The position numbers and the translations under genes are program-made. Below, piece after piece: positions 8,544-16,641 of a stretch of DNA of 31,851 nucleotides (position 1 is its first letter; each line of letters opens with the position of its first letter). The notes under the pieces are model-generated. The model was not told the origin of the DNA, did no database searches, and was given only the letters and a program-made list of their open reading frames with translations. This DNA is from Kaiparowitsia sp041742695 (GTDB lineage: Bacteria; Cyanobacteriota; Cyanobacteriia; Elainellales; Elainellaceae), in contig JBGTOF010000352.1 of assembly GCA_041742695.1 (NCBI GenBank), positions 1-31,851 on the forward strand, written 5' to 3'.

Positions 8544-8646
8544 GAGACTCCCATTCTTAACGATGTGCTACCCAAAAGATTACCCAGTATCTATCCTAAA
8601 AACCGGATAACGGGCAATGAATTGCGTGATCTTTGCGAGAATACAA

Positions 8647-8695
8647 CAGGTTTGTGAATTCAGGTTTGTGAACTGCTGAATTTAAATTGAATTTA
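8647..8695. repeat. Two adjacent short direct-repeat pairs upstream of galE
   Basis: CAGGTTTGTGAA occurs perfectly at 8647-8658 and 8661-8672 (period 14). TGAATTTA occurs at 8677-8684 and 8688-8695 (period 11). They lie 100-150 bp upstream of the galE start. They may be replication-slippage products or a tandem protein-binding site. Confidence 0.6.
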
Positions 8696-8747
8696 GATTT
8701 GCGGGTGATCTCCACTCATGATCTAGGTACCCCTATCAGATTTACTG

Positions 8748-10397
8748 TTAGATTTTCGAAGGGCGATCGCTCCTATTATTCAAGCTATCTACCATAATGA
8801 CTGGAATGGGGCTCATTTCTAACACGGCCTGAGACACTGAACCCAGCGTCAGATCGTGCCAGCGGTGCTGCCCGCGTTTGCCAATTACCACGTCTGTCAC
8901 CCGCCGCGCTTGGGCGACTCGCATAATTTCTTCAGGCACTGCACCGGCTCGGGTGAGAAACTCAAACCGAATATCGGCAAGCACCTGCTGCGCGGTCTGC
9001 TGCAAGGCTGCAACGGCGTCGGCATTTCCTTCATTGTCGATATAGAGGATGATCACGTCGCCGTTGCTGCGGCGTGCCAAGTCTGCCGCTTTGCGCAAAA
9101 CCTGGGCAGCAAGCGGGGACGGATCGACTGCGGCCAGAAATACGGGGCGATCGCTCACGGCGACCTTGGTAGGATCGACCTCACCTTTTTCGAGCAGGGT
9201 TGGGGCAAACACCTGGGTTGCCCAAGCCCCCAACGGTGCAGTCGTGAGGATGGAAAGAGCGGCGATCGCCAAAATCACCTCGCCACCCTTAATCCCCGCT
9301 GCCAGCGGCAGCGCCCCGATCGCAGCCTGCACCGTGGCCTTGGCCATGTTCCCCGGCAGCAAAAACACCCGCTCTTTCCATGTCCAATTGCTGCCCAGGG
9401 TGGAGAGATACCAGCCGATGGCCCGCCCGACGACTAGCCCGAGTGTGAGCAGCAACAGCCCTGGAAACAGCACAGATTCCAAAACAGCAAGTTGAATGCT
9501 GGCCCCCAGCAGCACAAACAGCACAATCTCTGCCACTGCCCATAGCGCATCAAAGCCACTGCGAATGACTCGCGCTAGGGGCGCATCAAATTCGATTAAG
9601 AAGAACCCCAGCGCCATCACTGCTAGATAGCCGGAGTAGTAGGGAAACACCTCAGTGAACACCACCAAGAACAGCGCGACGCTGGCGGCAACAATCATGT
9701 CTTGCACAATCGTGCGCGTCCAGTTTTGCTTGACCAGCAGCAGCACCAGCAGCCGCGCCGCCAAAAAACCGGCCAGCAGACCCAGCGCAATTTCTAGCAC
9801 CACCTGAAATGGCAACCAGTGCAAGGGCGATAGACTCAGGCCGCCAGGAAGCCGCACTGCGGCTGTGCCGCTCTGCCCCAAAACGTTGAGCAGTAGCCCA
9901 AACACCAGCAGCAGTAGCACATCCGACAGGGCACTGCCCGTCAGAATGGCATCGGGAATGCCCTTTGCGACACCCCACCCCAGGCTTTTGAGCCGCAACA
10001 TGCCCGGCACAATCACCGCTGGGGATTCTGCTCCGACGACACAGCCCAGCAGGAGCCCGGTGAGAACGTCGAAGTTGAAGAGAACCATGGCGGCGATCGC
10101 CACGACAACCGCTTCCGATGCCGCAGGCAAAAACCCCAATCGCAGCGCCACTGACTCCTGCTGCGCTAGCTTCTCGCGATCAAGCCCCAGCCCCGCCTTC
10201 ATCAAAATAATCATCACCGCCACCAGCCGCAGGCTATCAGCAGCGTTCAAGACGTCGGGACTAATGACGTCAGCAAATTGCGGGCCGATGGCAATGCCCA
10301 CCAAAATCATGCCAATCAGCGGAGGTGCGCCCAGTCGCAGAGCCAGTTGCCCTGCAAAAAAGCCCATCAGCAAAATCCACAGCGTGCTCACTAACAT
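8748..10397 (-). CDS. Cation:proton antiporter with C-terminal universal stress domain
   Basis: A 549-residue protein. Residues 1 to about 395 form a dozen hydrophobic segments typical of monovalent cation:proton antiporters. They include LMKAGLGLDREKL, ESPAVIVPGMLRLKSLG and a membrane Asp in ALSDVLLLL, where proton-coupled Na+/H+ or K+/H+ exchange would occur. Residues about 417-537 form a cytoplasmic universal stress (Usp) domain with the ATP-binding signature G-2x-G-9x-G-S (GKRG...LGS). Such fusions suggest nucleotide control of transport. The ion is not evident from sequence. The gene is divergent from the DUF3352 gene, and its 3' end leads toward galE without a clear terminator. Confidence 0.88.
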   Translation of the reverse strand: MLVSTLWILLMGFFAGQLALRLGAPPLIGMILVGIAIGPQFADVISPDVLNAADSLRLVAVMIILMKAGLGLDREKLAQQESVALRLGFLPAASEAVVVAIAAMVLFNFDVLTGLLLGCVVGAESPAVIVPGMLRLKSLGWGVAKGIPDAILTGSALSDVLLLLVFGLLLNVLGQSGTAAVRLPGGLSLSPLHWLPFQVVLEIALGLLAGFLAARLLVLLLVKQNWTRTIVQDMIVAASVALFLVVFTEVFPYYSGYLAVMALGFFLIEFDAPLARVIRSGFDALWAVAEIVLFVLLGASIQLAVLESVLFPGLLLLTLGLVVGRAIGWYLSTLGSNWTWKERVFLLPGNMAKATVQAAIGALPLAAGIKGGEVILAIAALSILTTAPLGAWATQVFAPTLLEKGEVDPTKVAVSDRPVFLAAVDPSPLAAQVLRKAADLARRSNGDVIILYIDNEGNADAVAALQQTAQQVLADIRFEFLTRAGAVPEEIMRVAQARRVTDVVIGKRGQHRWHDLTLGSVSQAVLEMSPIPVIMVDSLNNRSDRPSKI

Positions 10398-10798
10398 CAG
10401 CTTGATGCCCAGTCATAAAGGATTAGGGTCTGGTTTTCTAGCAGCGTTACCGCTTAGGTCTCCGTGCAAAACGTCAGAGGTTGCAATCTTTGTAGAGAAG
10501 AAACCAGAGGTGATTTCTAAGTGAGAGTCGAGGTGCAGCGCCTGTTCTTGCTCACGATTTAAAGTGTGTCTTAGGTTTCTTGCTGCGGTGTTTATTACTG
10601 GAAGCACAGTTTCTACCGCTTTAATTCGCTTAGTAGATAAATCTAAGAGCTGTTCTGCTTAATCTGCGCGAATTCGTCGCTGGGTTGCTATGTAAACATT
10701 CAGTCGCTTGAGCCATCTGAGATAGCTTAAACCGCGACGCCATGCCCATCCAGTACTACACTAAATGGTTGGCACTGGCGTTACGCTGTGGTGGTTTC
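10398..10798. other. Divergent intergenic region between the antiporter and DUF3352 genes
   Basis: About 400 bp holding the two divergent promoters. An imperfect short dyad (CTTAG...CTAAG, 10629-10647) is the only structure I see. A 64-codon minus-strand frame (10413-10607) has no recognisable product. The first 57 bp of the longest plus-strand frame (10742-10798) is probably untranslated leader. Confidence 0.4.
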
Positions 10799-12541
10799 AT
10801 GAAGCTCCGCTCATTTTTTATGACCCTAGGATTGGTGGTGCTGGTTTTGCTCGGCATCAGCGCAGGGGGATGGGTTTGGTTGGCGGCGCAAAGTCCGCTC
10901 ACGTTGCTGAGTCAAACGCGGGCAACTAGCCCGGCAGCAGCGATGTTTGTGCCCAAGCAAGCTCTGGCCATGGTGTCACTGCTCGTTAACCCGGATGAGT
11001 TGGAGGCGGTGCGCGTGGCGATCGCCCCAGCCAAGCAGCGGCGACAGGCGCGGGCTGAGGTTGCACAGCTAAAATCGAGTCTGCTATCGGGGCGCAACCT
11101 TGACTACGACACCGATATCAAACCTTGGCTGGGGAGTGAAGTTACCCTAGCCGTCACCACTCCCGATGTCGATCGCGATCAGGGCAATGGGTCACAGCCT
11201 GGCTATTTGCTGGCGTTGGAAACACGGGATAGCGATCGCGCCCGAGAGTTTTTGCAGGTGTTTTGGCAACGCCGGGCGATCGCCGGGATGAACCTGGTGT
11301 TTGAGCAGTATGCAGGGGTAAAGATTATCTCAGGCCAGCCCAACCGCGTGGTGGGGTTGCCAGCGAGCGATCTGCCTGGGAACGTGGGTGATGGCACCTT
11401 AGCAACGGCGGTGGTGGGCGATCGCTTTGTGCTGGTTGCCAATGCGCCTAAGGTACTGCGCGATGCCATTAATAACGTCCAAGCGGCTAGCCTCAACCTC
11501 AGCAGCAACCCCGCCTATCGCCAGTCGTTGACGCAACTAGCTAAAACCCCCATCGGCATGGCCTATGTTAACCTGCCTAACCTGGGGCAATGGCTTGACC
11601 TGCCCAAGGGGCAGCTATCCGCTGCGGCAGACGATACCGCCCCGCTGATTGAGCGCATCGTGGCGGGCATTGAGCTAAACCCTCAAGGCATTTTGGTGAA
11701 TACCGTGCTGCTGGCCGCAGAAGGGCATCCGTTTCCCACAGCGCTACCGGCTCTCAGCCATCCTGTAGAGGCGCTGATGGCGATACCCCCAGACAGCGCC
11801 GTGGTTGCCGGGGGCACACACCTGAATGCGCTGTTACCTCAACTCAACGCTACGCTGCAGACCTATGGCGTGCTGTCTGCGTTGGTGACCCCATCGCTGC
11901 AACGCGTTGAGCAAGCGCTAGGCCTGCCGCTTACGCAAGACTTGGTGGACTGGGTGGAAGGAGAATTTGCCCTGGCTTGGCTGCCCGAAGATGACAATGG
12001 CCAACGCTGGGTTTTTGCAGGCGAGACCTCGGATGCTACGGCCGCAGCTCTAACCCAGATGGATGCGATCGCCCAGCAAGCAGGTCTGGGCACTGGCCCA
12101 GTGACGATAGCAGACCAAACGGCCTATGCCTGGACTAAGTTGACCACACCCGATACCACTCGCCGCCGTCGCAACCGCCAAAGCCTGGATGTGTTGCAAG
12201 TCGATATGCGAGGTGTCCACACCCAGGTTGGTCGGTATGAAGTCTTTGCTACCTCGCTAGAAGCGATGGAAGCCGCTCTTGATGCCCGCGCGGCTCCGCT
12301 TTTGAAGGATGCTGAATTTCAGCAGGCGATCGCCCCTCTCAACCCACGCAACAATGGCTATCTCTATATCGACTGGTCAGCAGTCAGGCCCACCCTTGAA
12401 GCCCAACTGCCCATTCTGCAACTGGCAGAACTCGCCGCTAAGCCGTTGTTTGATCATGTGCAATCGCTCACCATTAGCAGCTATGGCAGTGAATCCAAAG
12501 CACAGCGGGGCGCGGTGTTTGTGCGTTTATCTGAAGAGTAG
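10799..12541 (+). CDS. DUF3352 domain protein, membrane-anchored
   Basis: From the preferred start the product has 580 residues. It opens with MKLRSF, a single hydrophobic anchor (about 6-30) and then SPLTLL, which is the usual N-terminus of cyanobacterial DUF3352 proteins. The body is a large periplasmic or lumenal region with PAAAMFVPKQALAMVSLLVNP near the start. Repeated blocks follow, such as LGSEVTLAV, PGYLLALETRD and WVEGEFALAW, typical of the family. The function is unknown. An ATG at 10742 would add 19 residues before the anchor and fits the family less well. A HIP1 site and a hairpin terminator follow the stop. Confidence 0.85.
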   Translation: MKLRSFFMTLGLVVLVLLGISAGGWVWLAAQSPLTLLSQTRATSPAAAMFVPKQALAMVSLLVNPDELEAVRVAIAPAKQRRQARAEVAQLKSSLLSGRNLDYDTDIKPWLGSEVTLAVTTPDVDRDQGNGSQPGYLLALETRDSDRAREFLQVFWQRRAIAGMNLVFEQYAGVKIISGQPNRVVGLPASDLPGNVGDGTLATAVVGDRFVLVANAPKVLRDAINNVQAASLNLSSNPAYRQSLTQLAKTPIGMAYVNLPNLGQWLDLPKGQLSAAADDTAPLIERIVAGIELNPQGILVNTVLLAAEGHPFPTALPALSHPVEALMAIPPDSAVVAGGTHLNALLPQLNATLQTYGVLSALVTPSLQRVEQALGLPLTQDLVDWVEGEFALAWLPEDDNGQRWVFAGETSDATAAALTQMDAIAQQAGLGTGPVTIADQTAYAWTKLTTPDTTRRRRNRQSLDVLQVDMRGVHTQVGRYEVFATSLEAMEAALDARAAPLLKDAEFQQAIAPLNPRNNGYLYIDWSAVRPTLEAQLPILQLAELAAKPLFDHVQSLTISSYGSESKAQRGAVFVRLSEE

Positions 12542-12555
12542 CGATCGCCAAAAAA

Positions 12556-12586
12556 ATCCTCCCCAACTTAGTTCATTGGGGAGGAT
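12556..12586. terminator. Bidirectional hairpin terminator after the DUF3352 gene
   Basis: An 11-bp stem (12556-12566 with 12576-12586) closes a 9-nt loop. On the minus strand it is followed by a run of seven T, so it is a strong terminator for the small membrane protein gene. On the plus strand it follows the DUF3352 stop by 15 bp. Confidence 0.75.
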
Positions 12587-12745
12587 CTTAACTTAGGACG
12601 TCTAAACGTTGTTGTTGCTCTGGCATGTTTCGCTCCATCTCTGGCGCGTTCCCACATACCTTCTATGACTTAGAATGCCCACAATCTGCATGGGTGCATG
12701 CAATAAGCCCTATTCATCTCAATATACCCATCGGGCGATTAACGG

Positions 12746-12979
12746 CTAATTATTAGAAATGGTCTTGCTGGTGTAGGCATCCGATACCACAAACGCCGGG
12801 ACACGACTCATGTGATCCACATCAGAACCAGTGATGGATTGAGCCAGCATTTCAAAGGTTTCAGAGCGCCAGTTGCGGGCGTGGATGGGCTTGGTTTGTT
12901 CACCCCGGAAATAAACCTGAGTGCCCAGTACTGCAGCGGCAACCCAACCTACAACAAATAGAGCAATTAGCAGAGCCAT
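12746..12979 (-). CDS. Conserved small single-pass membrane protein
   Basis: A 77-residue protein with one N-terminal membrane helix (about 2-24, rich in Val and Ala), followed by a conserved-looking soluble stretch YFRGEQTKPIHARNWRSE and a tail ending after VPAFVVSDAYTS. I recognise the pattern as a widely conserved cyanobacterial small membrane protein, but I cannot name it. AGGAGG lies six bases before the ATG, an unusually strong ribosome site here that fixes the start. Upstream, four 8-bp units in 10-bp register resemble the HLR1 element bound by RpaB, so a link to light acclimation or the thylakoid membrane is an inference. The transcript probably ends at the 12556-12586 hairpin. Confidence 0.8.
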   Translation of the reverse strand: MALLIALFVVGWVAAAVLGTQVYFRGEQTKPIHARNWRSETFEMLAQSITGSDVDHMSRVPAFVVSDAYTSKTISNN

Positions 12980-12987
12980 AACGGCCT

Positions 12988-13025
12988 CCTGTAAAACAAT
13001 GTTTCTTTATGTAAACAAATATAAC
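12988..13025 (-). promoter_or_regulatory. HLR1-like direct-repeat array upstream of the small membrane protein gene
   Basis: Read on the minus strand, four octamers lie in exact 10-bp register: GTTATATT (13025-13018), TTTACATA (13015-13008), GAAACATT (13005-12998) and TTTACAGG (12995-12988). The HLR1 unit bound by the response regulator RpaB is (G/T)TTACA(A/T)(A/T), repeated with a 10-bp period. The units match at 7, 8, 6 and 6 of 8 positions. The last overlaps the Shine-Dalgarno sequence, which would fit repression rather than activation. Confidence 0.45.
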
Positions 13026-13495
13026 AATAATTTGCCGCTTTTGTCTTGATACGGTAAGCCGTACCTGTTGGTGGGTGTAGCAAGGTCTGTCCAAAAACAT
13101 TTGGATCACGGGCAGGGCGATCGCCCCTTTGCAGTAGAATGACCTCTTGTAGTGCGGTTTTGCTATTGCGGAAGACGCGCTGCCTATGTTGCTTGAAACG
13201 GCCAGACTTCAAGAGTGACATCTAGGTTTTGCTTGGGTAGCAGTGATGCTTCAGGCTCTAGTGTATGGATAGAGCTGAGCCATTCAGAGGGCCTTTGTTG
13301 ACTGCGCTCTGGCTGCTTAGTCTTTGTGCGGGAAGCGCTGTTTAGGTTGACATTCCTATCCAAACGTTCCGATCTTTGATCTGATGATCAAAGTGATTCA
13401 GACTCAAATCTAAATCTGCCGAGTTGGCCCACGGCTGGCCGCATCACATTTACTTACGTTACGTCCCTACTTAGTCGATTACCCGTTCTGCCATC
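13026..13495. other. Divergent intergenic region upstream of serA
   Basis: About 470 bp with no credible gene. It contains a HIP1 site near 13117 in the context GGGCAGGGCGATCGCCC, which recurs at about 26003. A dyad (listed separately) lies about 100 bp upstream of serA. Confidence 0.4.
13374..13393. promoter_or_regulatory. 8-bp inverted repeat upstream of serA
   Basis: CTTTGATC and GATCAAAG flank TGAT, giving a 20-bp dyad 103 bp before the serA ATG. Size and symmetry fit a dimeric regulator site, but no regulator is identified. There is no U-tract, so a terminator is unlikely. Confidence 0.35.
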
Positions 13496-15082
13496 ATGCC
13501 AAAGGTTTTAGTGTCCGATCCCATCGATCAAGTGGGAATTGATATCCTCTCTCAGGTTGCTCAGGTTGATATAAAAACCGGGCTGCCGCCAGAGCAATTG
13601 CAGCAAATCATTCCAGATTACGATGCGTTGATGATTCGCTCGGGCACTCGTGTTACCGCTGAGATTATTGAGGCGGGCAAGCAACTCAAGATTATTGGGC
13701 GAGCAGGGGTTGGGGTTGACAACGTAGACGTGAAGGCAGCAACGCGGCGCGGCATTTTGGTGGTGAATTCGCCCGAGGGCAACACCATCGCTGCTGCAGA
13801 ACATGCGATCGCAATGATGCTCGCCCTCTCGCGCCATATTCCCGAAGCTAATCAGTCGGTTAAAGGCAGCAAGTGGGAGCGCGGTAAGTTCCTCGGGGTA
13901 GAGGTCTATAAAAAGACATTGGGGATCGTCGGCTTGGGCAAAATCGGCTCCCATGTGGCGACAGTGGCGCGGGCGATGGATATGCGCCTACTGGCCTACG
14001 ATCCGTTCCTCTCCAGTGAGCGGGCTGAGCAGTTGGGCTGCCAACTGGTAGAGCTGGATATGCTGATCCGTGAGTCTGACTACATTACGCTGCATCTGCC
14101 CAAAACGCCTGAAACCTATCATTTGATTAATGCAGAGACTTTAAAGCAAATGAAGCCCACTGCGCGCATTATCAACTGTGCGCGAGGTGGCATTGTGGAC
14201 GAAGAGGCGATCGCCGCCGCCCTCAAAGCCGGAACCATCGCCGGAGCCGCCCTCGATGTGTTTGAGTCAGAGCCGCTGGGTGAGTCGCCTCTGCGGGAGT
14301 TGGGGAAGGAAGTGATTCTGACGCCGCACTTAGGCGCGTCTACACAAGAAGCCCAAGTTAACGTAGCGGTCGATGTGGCGGAACAAATTCGGGATGTGCT
14401 GCTGGGGCTGCCTGCTCGCTCAGCGGTGAACATTCCCGGACTGCGACCCGATGTGTTAGAAAAACTGCGCCCCTACTTAAAACTAGCGGAAACCCTCGGC
14501 AGCATGGTGAGCCAGCTGACGGGCGGTCGGGTCGAGTCTATCAATGTTCGGATGCAGGGTGAGGCCGCCAACAGCGACGGCCAGCCGATTGTGATTGCAG
14601 CGCTGAAAGGGCTGCTCTCCGATGCGCTGCAAGAGCGCGTGAATTACGTCAATGCCAGCATCGAGGCAAAGGAGCGCGGCATTCGTGTAACTGAAATCCG
14701 AGACACCACCGTCGTAGACTACACGGGATCACTGCGGCTCACGGCGCGGGGCAGTCAGGGTGAACATTCCGTTACGGGTGCGCTGCTGGGCGATCATGAG
14801 ATTCGCATCACCACAGTGGATGACTTCCCGGTAAACGTGCCGCCGAGCCGCTATATGCTGTTTACTCTGCACCGCGACATGCCGGGGATCATCGGCAAGA
14901 TTGGCTCGCTGCTGGGCAGTTTCAATGTCAATATTGCCAGTATGCAAGTGGGTCGCAAGATTGTGCGAGGTGATGCGGTGATGGTGTTGAGCCTAGATGA
15001 TCCGCTGCCAGACGGTATTTTGAAGGAGATTCTTCAGGTGCCAGGTATCCGCGATGCCTATACGGTGACGCTACCGGTTTAG
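13496..15082 (+). CDS. serA: D-3-phosphoglycerate dehydrogenase
   Basis: The 528-residue product catalyses the first step of the phosphorylated serine pathway, oxidising 3-phosphoglycerate to 3-phosphohydroxypyruvate with NAD. Domains in order: substrate and nucleotide-binding catalytic region (1 to about 315) with the Rossmann GLGKIG at 146-151, catalytic Arg230 in NCARGG, Glu259 in DVFESEP and His278 in TPHLGAST; an intervening allosteric domain (about 320-450); and a C-terminal ACT domain (about 455-528) starting at YMLFTLHRDMPG. This is the long form common in cyanobacteria, and the ACT domain implies serine feedback. prmA follows 85 bp downstream in the same direction, so co-transcription is likely. 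Confidence 0.95.
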   Translation: MPKVLVSDPIDQVGIDILSQVAQVDIKTGLPPEQLQQIIPDYDALMIRSGTRVTAEIIEAGKQLKIIGRAGVGVDNVDVKAATRRGILVVNSPEGNTIAAAEHAIAMMLALSRHIPEANQSVKGSKWERGKFLGVEVYKKTLGIVGLGKIGSHVATVARAMDMRLLAYDPFLSSERAEQLGCQLVELDMLIRESDYITLHLPKTPETYHLINAETLKQMKPTARIINCARGGIVDEEAIAAALKAGTIAGAALDVFESEPLGESPLRELGKEVILTPHLGASTQEAQVNVAVDVAEQIRDVLLGLPARSAVNIPGLRPDVLEKLRPYLKLAETLGSMVSQLTGGRVESINVRMQGEAANSDGQPIVIAALKGLLSDALQERVNYVNASIEAKERGIRVTEIRDTTVVDYTGSLRLTARGSQGEHSVTGALLGDHEIRITTVDDFPVNVPPSRYMLFTLHRDMPGIIGKIGSLLGSFNVNIASMQVGRKIVRGDAVMVLSLDDPLPDGILKEILQVPGIRDAYTVTLPV

Positions 15083-15124
15083 GGTCTGCTTCAGCTTACG
15101 GGCTCCCATGGCAAGAGCATGATT

Positions 15125-15154
15125 GAATTGACAATCGAAGAATGGACAATCGAA
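15125..15154. repeat. 15-bp tandem duplication between serA and prmA
   Basis: GAATTGACAATCGAA (15125-15139) is followed directly by GAATGGACAATCGAA (15140-15154), with 14 of 15 bases identical. The copies end 13 bp before the TTG start codon of prmA and could affect its leader. Confidence 0.65.
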
Positions 15155-15167
15155 TTGGGATAGGCGT

Positions 15168-16067
15168 TTGGCGAGCAGTTGGTGGGAAATTCAAGTGCTG
15201 GGCGATCCGGCTGCTGAAGAAACTATCTTTTGGCGGCTGGATGCCTTTGGGGCGCGGGGCATCTCTAGTGAGCGCCGCAGTTTTGGGTTGCTAGTGACGA
15301 CCTACTTGCCCCAGTTTCAGGTAGAGCAGTTAGATCTGGCTGCGTTATCGCTGTTGCTTAAGCAAGATATGCTCTGCGCTGAGCTACCTGTGCCTGCGGT
15401 GCAGTGGCATTTGATTGAAGAAGAAGACTGGTCAAGCACGTGGAAGCAGCATTGGGAACCCGAAGAAATTGGCGATCGCTTTCTCATTAATCCAGCTTGG
15501 ATTGATCCCCCTGAGCAAACCGATCGGTTGGTATTGCTGCTTGATCCGGGTGTGGCTTTTGGCACCGGGGCGCACCCCACCACCCAGCTTTGTTTAGAAG
15601 CGCTCGAAATGCGGCTGGGAGAGCCTGACTCTGCGACCGACGCGGTGGTGGCCGACATTGGCTGCGGCTCTGGCATTCTTTCTATTGGAGCGATCTTGCT
15701 GGGGGCACGTCAGGTCTATGCGGTGGATGTTGACCCGTTAGCCGTGGGCGCGACCGAGGTTAGCCGCGAGCTAAACCACATTCACCCAGAGCAACTTGTG
15801 GTGGCTGAGGGCAGTGTTGAAGTGGTTGCAAGTTTGGTGGCAGAGCCTGTGGATGGAATCGTTTGCAACATCCTCGCGGAAGTGATTGTGGACTTGATCC
15901 CTGGCTTGGAGGCGATCGCCCAACCCAACACTTGGGCCATTTTCAGCGGCGTTCTGCTCGATCAGGTCAAAGCCGTGGCAGATACGTTAGAAGACAACGG
16001 CTGGTTTGTGGCGGCGTTGTGGCGCAAAGGCGAGTGGTGCTGTTTGAACGTGCGGCGATCGCCCTGA
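15168..16067 (+). CDS. prmA: Ribosomal protein L11 methyltransferase (TTG start)
   Basis: A 299-residue SAM-dependent methyltransferase that trimethylates ribosomal protein L11. The N-terminal recognition domain begins SSWWEIQVLGDP. The linker contains EEDWSSTWKQHWEP, and the catalytic domain carries LDPGVAFGTGAHPTTQLCLEALE, the SAM-binding VADIGCGSGILSIGA, an acidic AVDVDP and VCNILAEVI. All are classic PrmA motifs, and the length is normal. The conserved N-terminus begins exactly at the TTG codon, preceded by GGGATAGG; no in-frame ATG fits, so TTG is the probable start. It lies 85 bp after serA, with a tandem duplication in the gap. Confidence 0.92.
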   Translation: MASSWWEIQVLGDPAAEETIFWRLDAFGARGISSERRSFGLLVTTYLPQFQVEQLDLAALSLLLKQDMLCAELPVPAVQWHLIEEEDWSSTWKQHWEPEEIGDRFLINPAWIDPPEQTDRLVLLLDPGVAFGTGAHPTTQLCLEALEMRLGEPDSATDAVVADIGCGSGILSIGAILLGARQVYAVDVDPLAVGATEVSRELNHIHPEQLVVAEGSVEVVASLVAEPVDGIVCNILAEVIVDLIPGLEAIAQPNTWAIFSGVLLDQVKAVADTLEDNGWFVAALWRKGEWCCLNVRRSP

Positions 16068-16070
16068 TGC

Positions 16071-16092
16071 ACAGCCACCTCACGTTGGCTGT
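16071..16092 (+). terminator. Weak hairpin after prmA
   Basis: A 7-bp stem (ACAGCCA with TGGCTGT) closes an 8-nt loop four bases after the prmA stop. There is no U-tract, so it is at best a weak terminator or RNA 3' structure. Confidence 0.3.
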
Positions 16093-16178
16093 ATGAACTG
16101 TCACAATATTCTGTAAGCAAGAGTTTTCTCTGGATAGGATTCAGGAGTAAGCATAATCCTTGTGTGAGGGGTGGTCAT

Positions 16179-16625
16179 ATGCGTCCACTCAATTGGTTTC
16201 AGTCTAGTTTGCGCCAGGTCAATCATCGGTGGTTCGCGATACCCATGGCGATCGCCGCATCCGTTGCCGTTGGGTCTGCAGCGCTGAGTCAGGTGCAAAC
16301 GCCGCTCTCATCCGAAGCGGTAGTGCGGGGAACTTCAGGTGCGTTTCAGGCTAGTGCCTGTGGCTTTATTCCAGCGGCGGCGAGTCAAACGATTCGCGTA
16401 ACAGAGTCCTTTACGGCACTGCGGTTTCGGGTGCAGGCGAGCAACTCTACCACGTTACTAATTACTGGCCCCAGCGGTCGCAGCAACTGCGTCATGGCGC
16501 ACAGTCAGTCTAATGGGCGCATCGAAGTTTCGGGATTGTGGGAACCGGGTACGTATTCGGTGTTTGTGGGCGATCGCGCCCAAGGTGGCAGTGTGCCCTT
16601 CACACTGTCTATTGTCCAAGAATAA
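16179..16625 (+). CDS. Exported small protein, unknown function
   Basis: From the ATG at 16179 the product has 148 residues, with GAGGGG about 9 bases upstream. A GTG at 16164 would add five residues but lacks a ribosome site. A positively charged N-terminus and a hydrophobic stretch (about 18-37, ending GSAALSQ) indicate a signal peptide or anchor. The mature part has only two cysteines (in ACGFIP and SNCVMAH), which could form a disulfide. Its pattern TLLITGPSG, GLWEPGTYSVFVGD and FTLSIVQ resembles the beta-sandwich of pre-peptidase C-terminal-like domains; that likeness is an inference. A strong hairpin ends the transcript 16 bp after the stop. Confidence 0.75.
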   Translation: MRPLNWFQSSLRQVNHRWFAIPMAIAASVAVGSAALSQVQTPLSSEAVVRGTSGAFQASACGFIPAAASQTIRVTESFTALRFRVQASNSTTLLITGPSGRSNCVMAHSQSNGRIEVSGLWEPGTYSVFVGDRAQGGSVPFTLSIVQE

Positions 16626-16641
16626 CCTCCGTTTAGGTTCA

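Noticed and set aside
9146..9153. HIP1 sites (GCGATCGC), here and dozens of times elsewhere
   Set aside because: A genome-wide cyanobacterial motif; it identifies the lineage but does not mark a local system.
9865..10524. 219-codon plus-strand frame opposite the antiporter gene
   Set aside because: Antisense to conserved transmembrane coding sequence; Ser/Thr/Pro-rich shadow product with no recognisable family.
10413..10607. 64-codon minus-strand frame upstream of the antiporter gene
   Set aside because: No family resemblance and it occupies the expected divergent promoter region.
10742..10798. ATG at 10742 as start of the DUF3352 gene
   Set aside because: Adds 19 residues before the membrane anchor; the family N-terminus begins at the ATG at 10799.
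13109..13125. GGGCAGGGCGATCGCCC shared with about 26000-26016 as a regulatory element
   Set aside because: Mostly a HIP1 site with flanking G/C symmetry; two copies are too few to argue for function.
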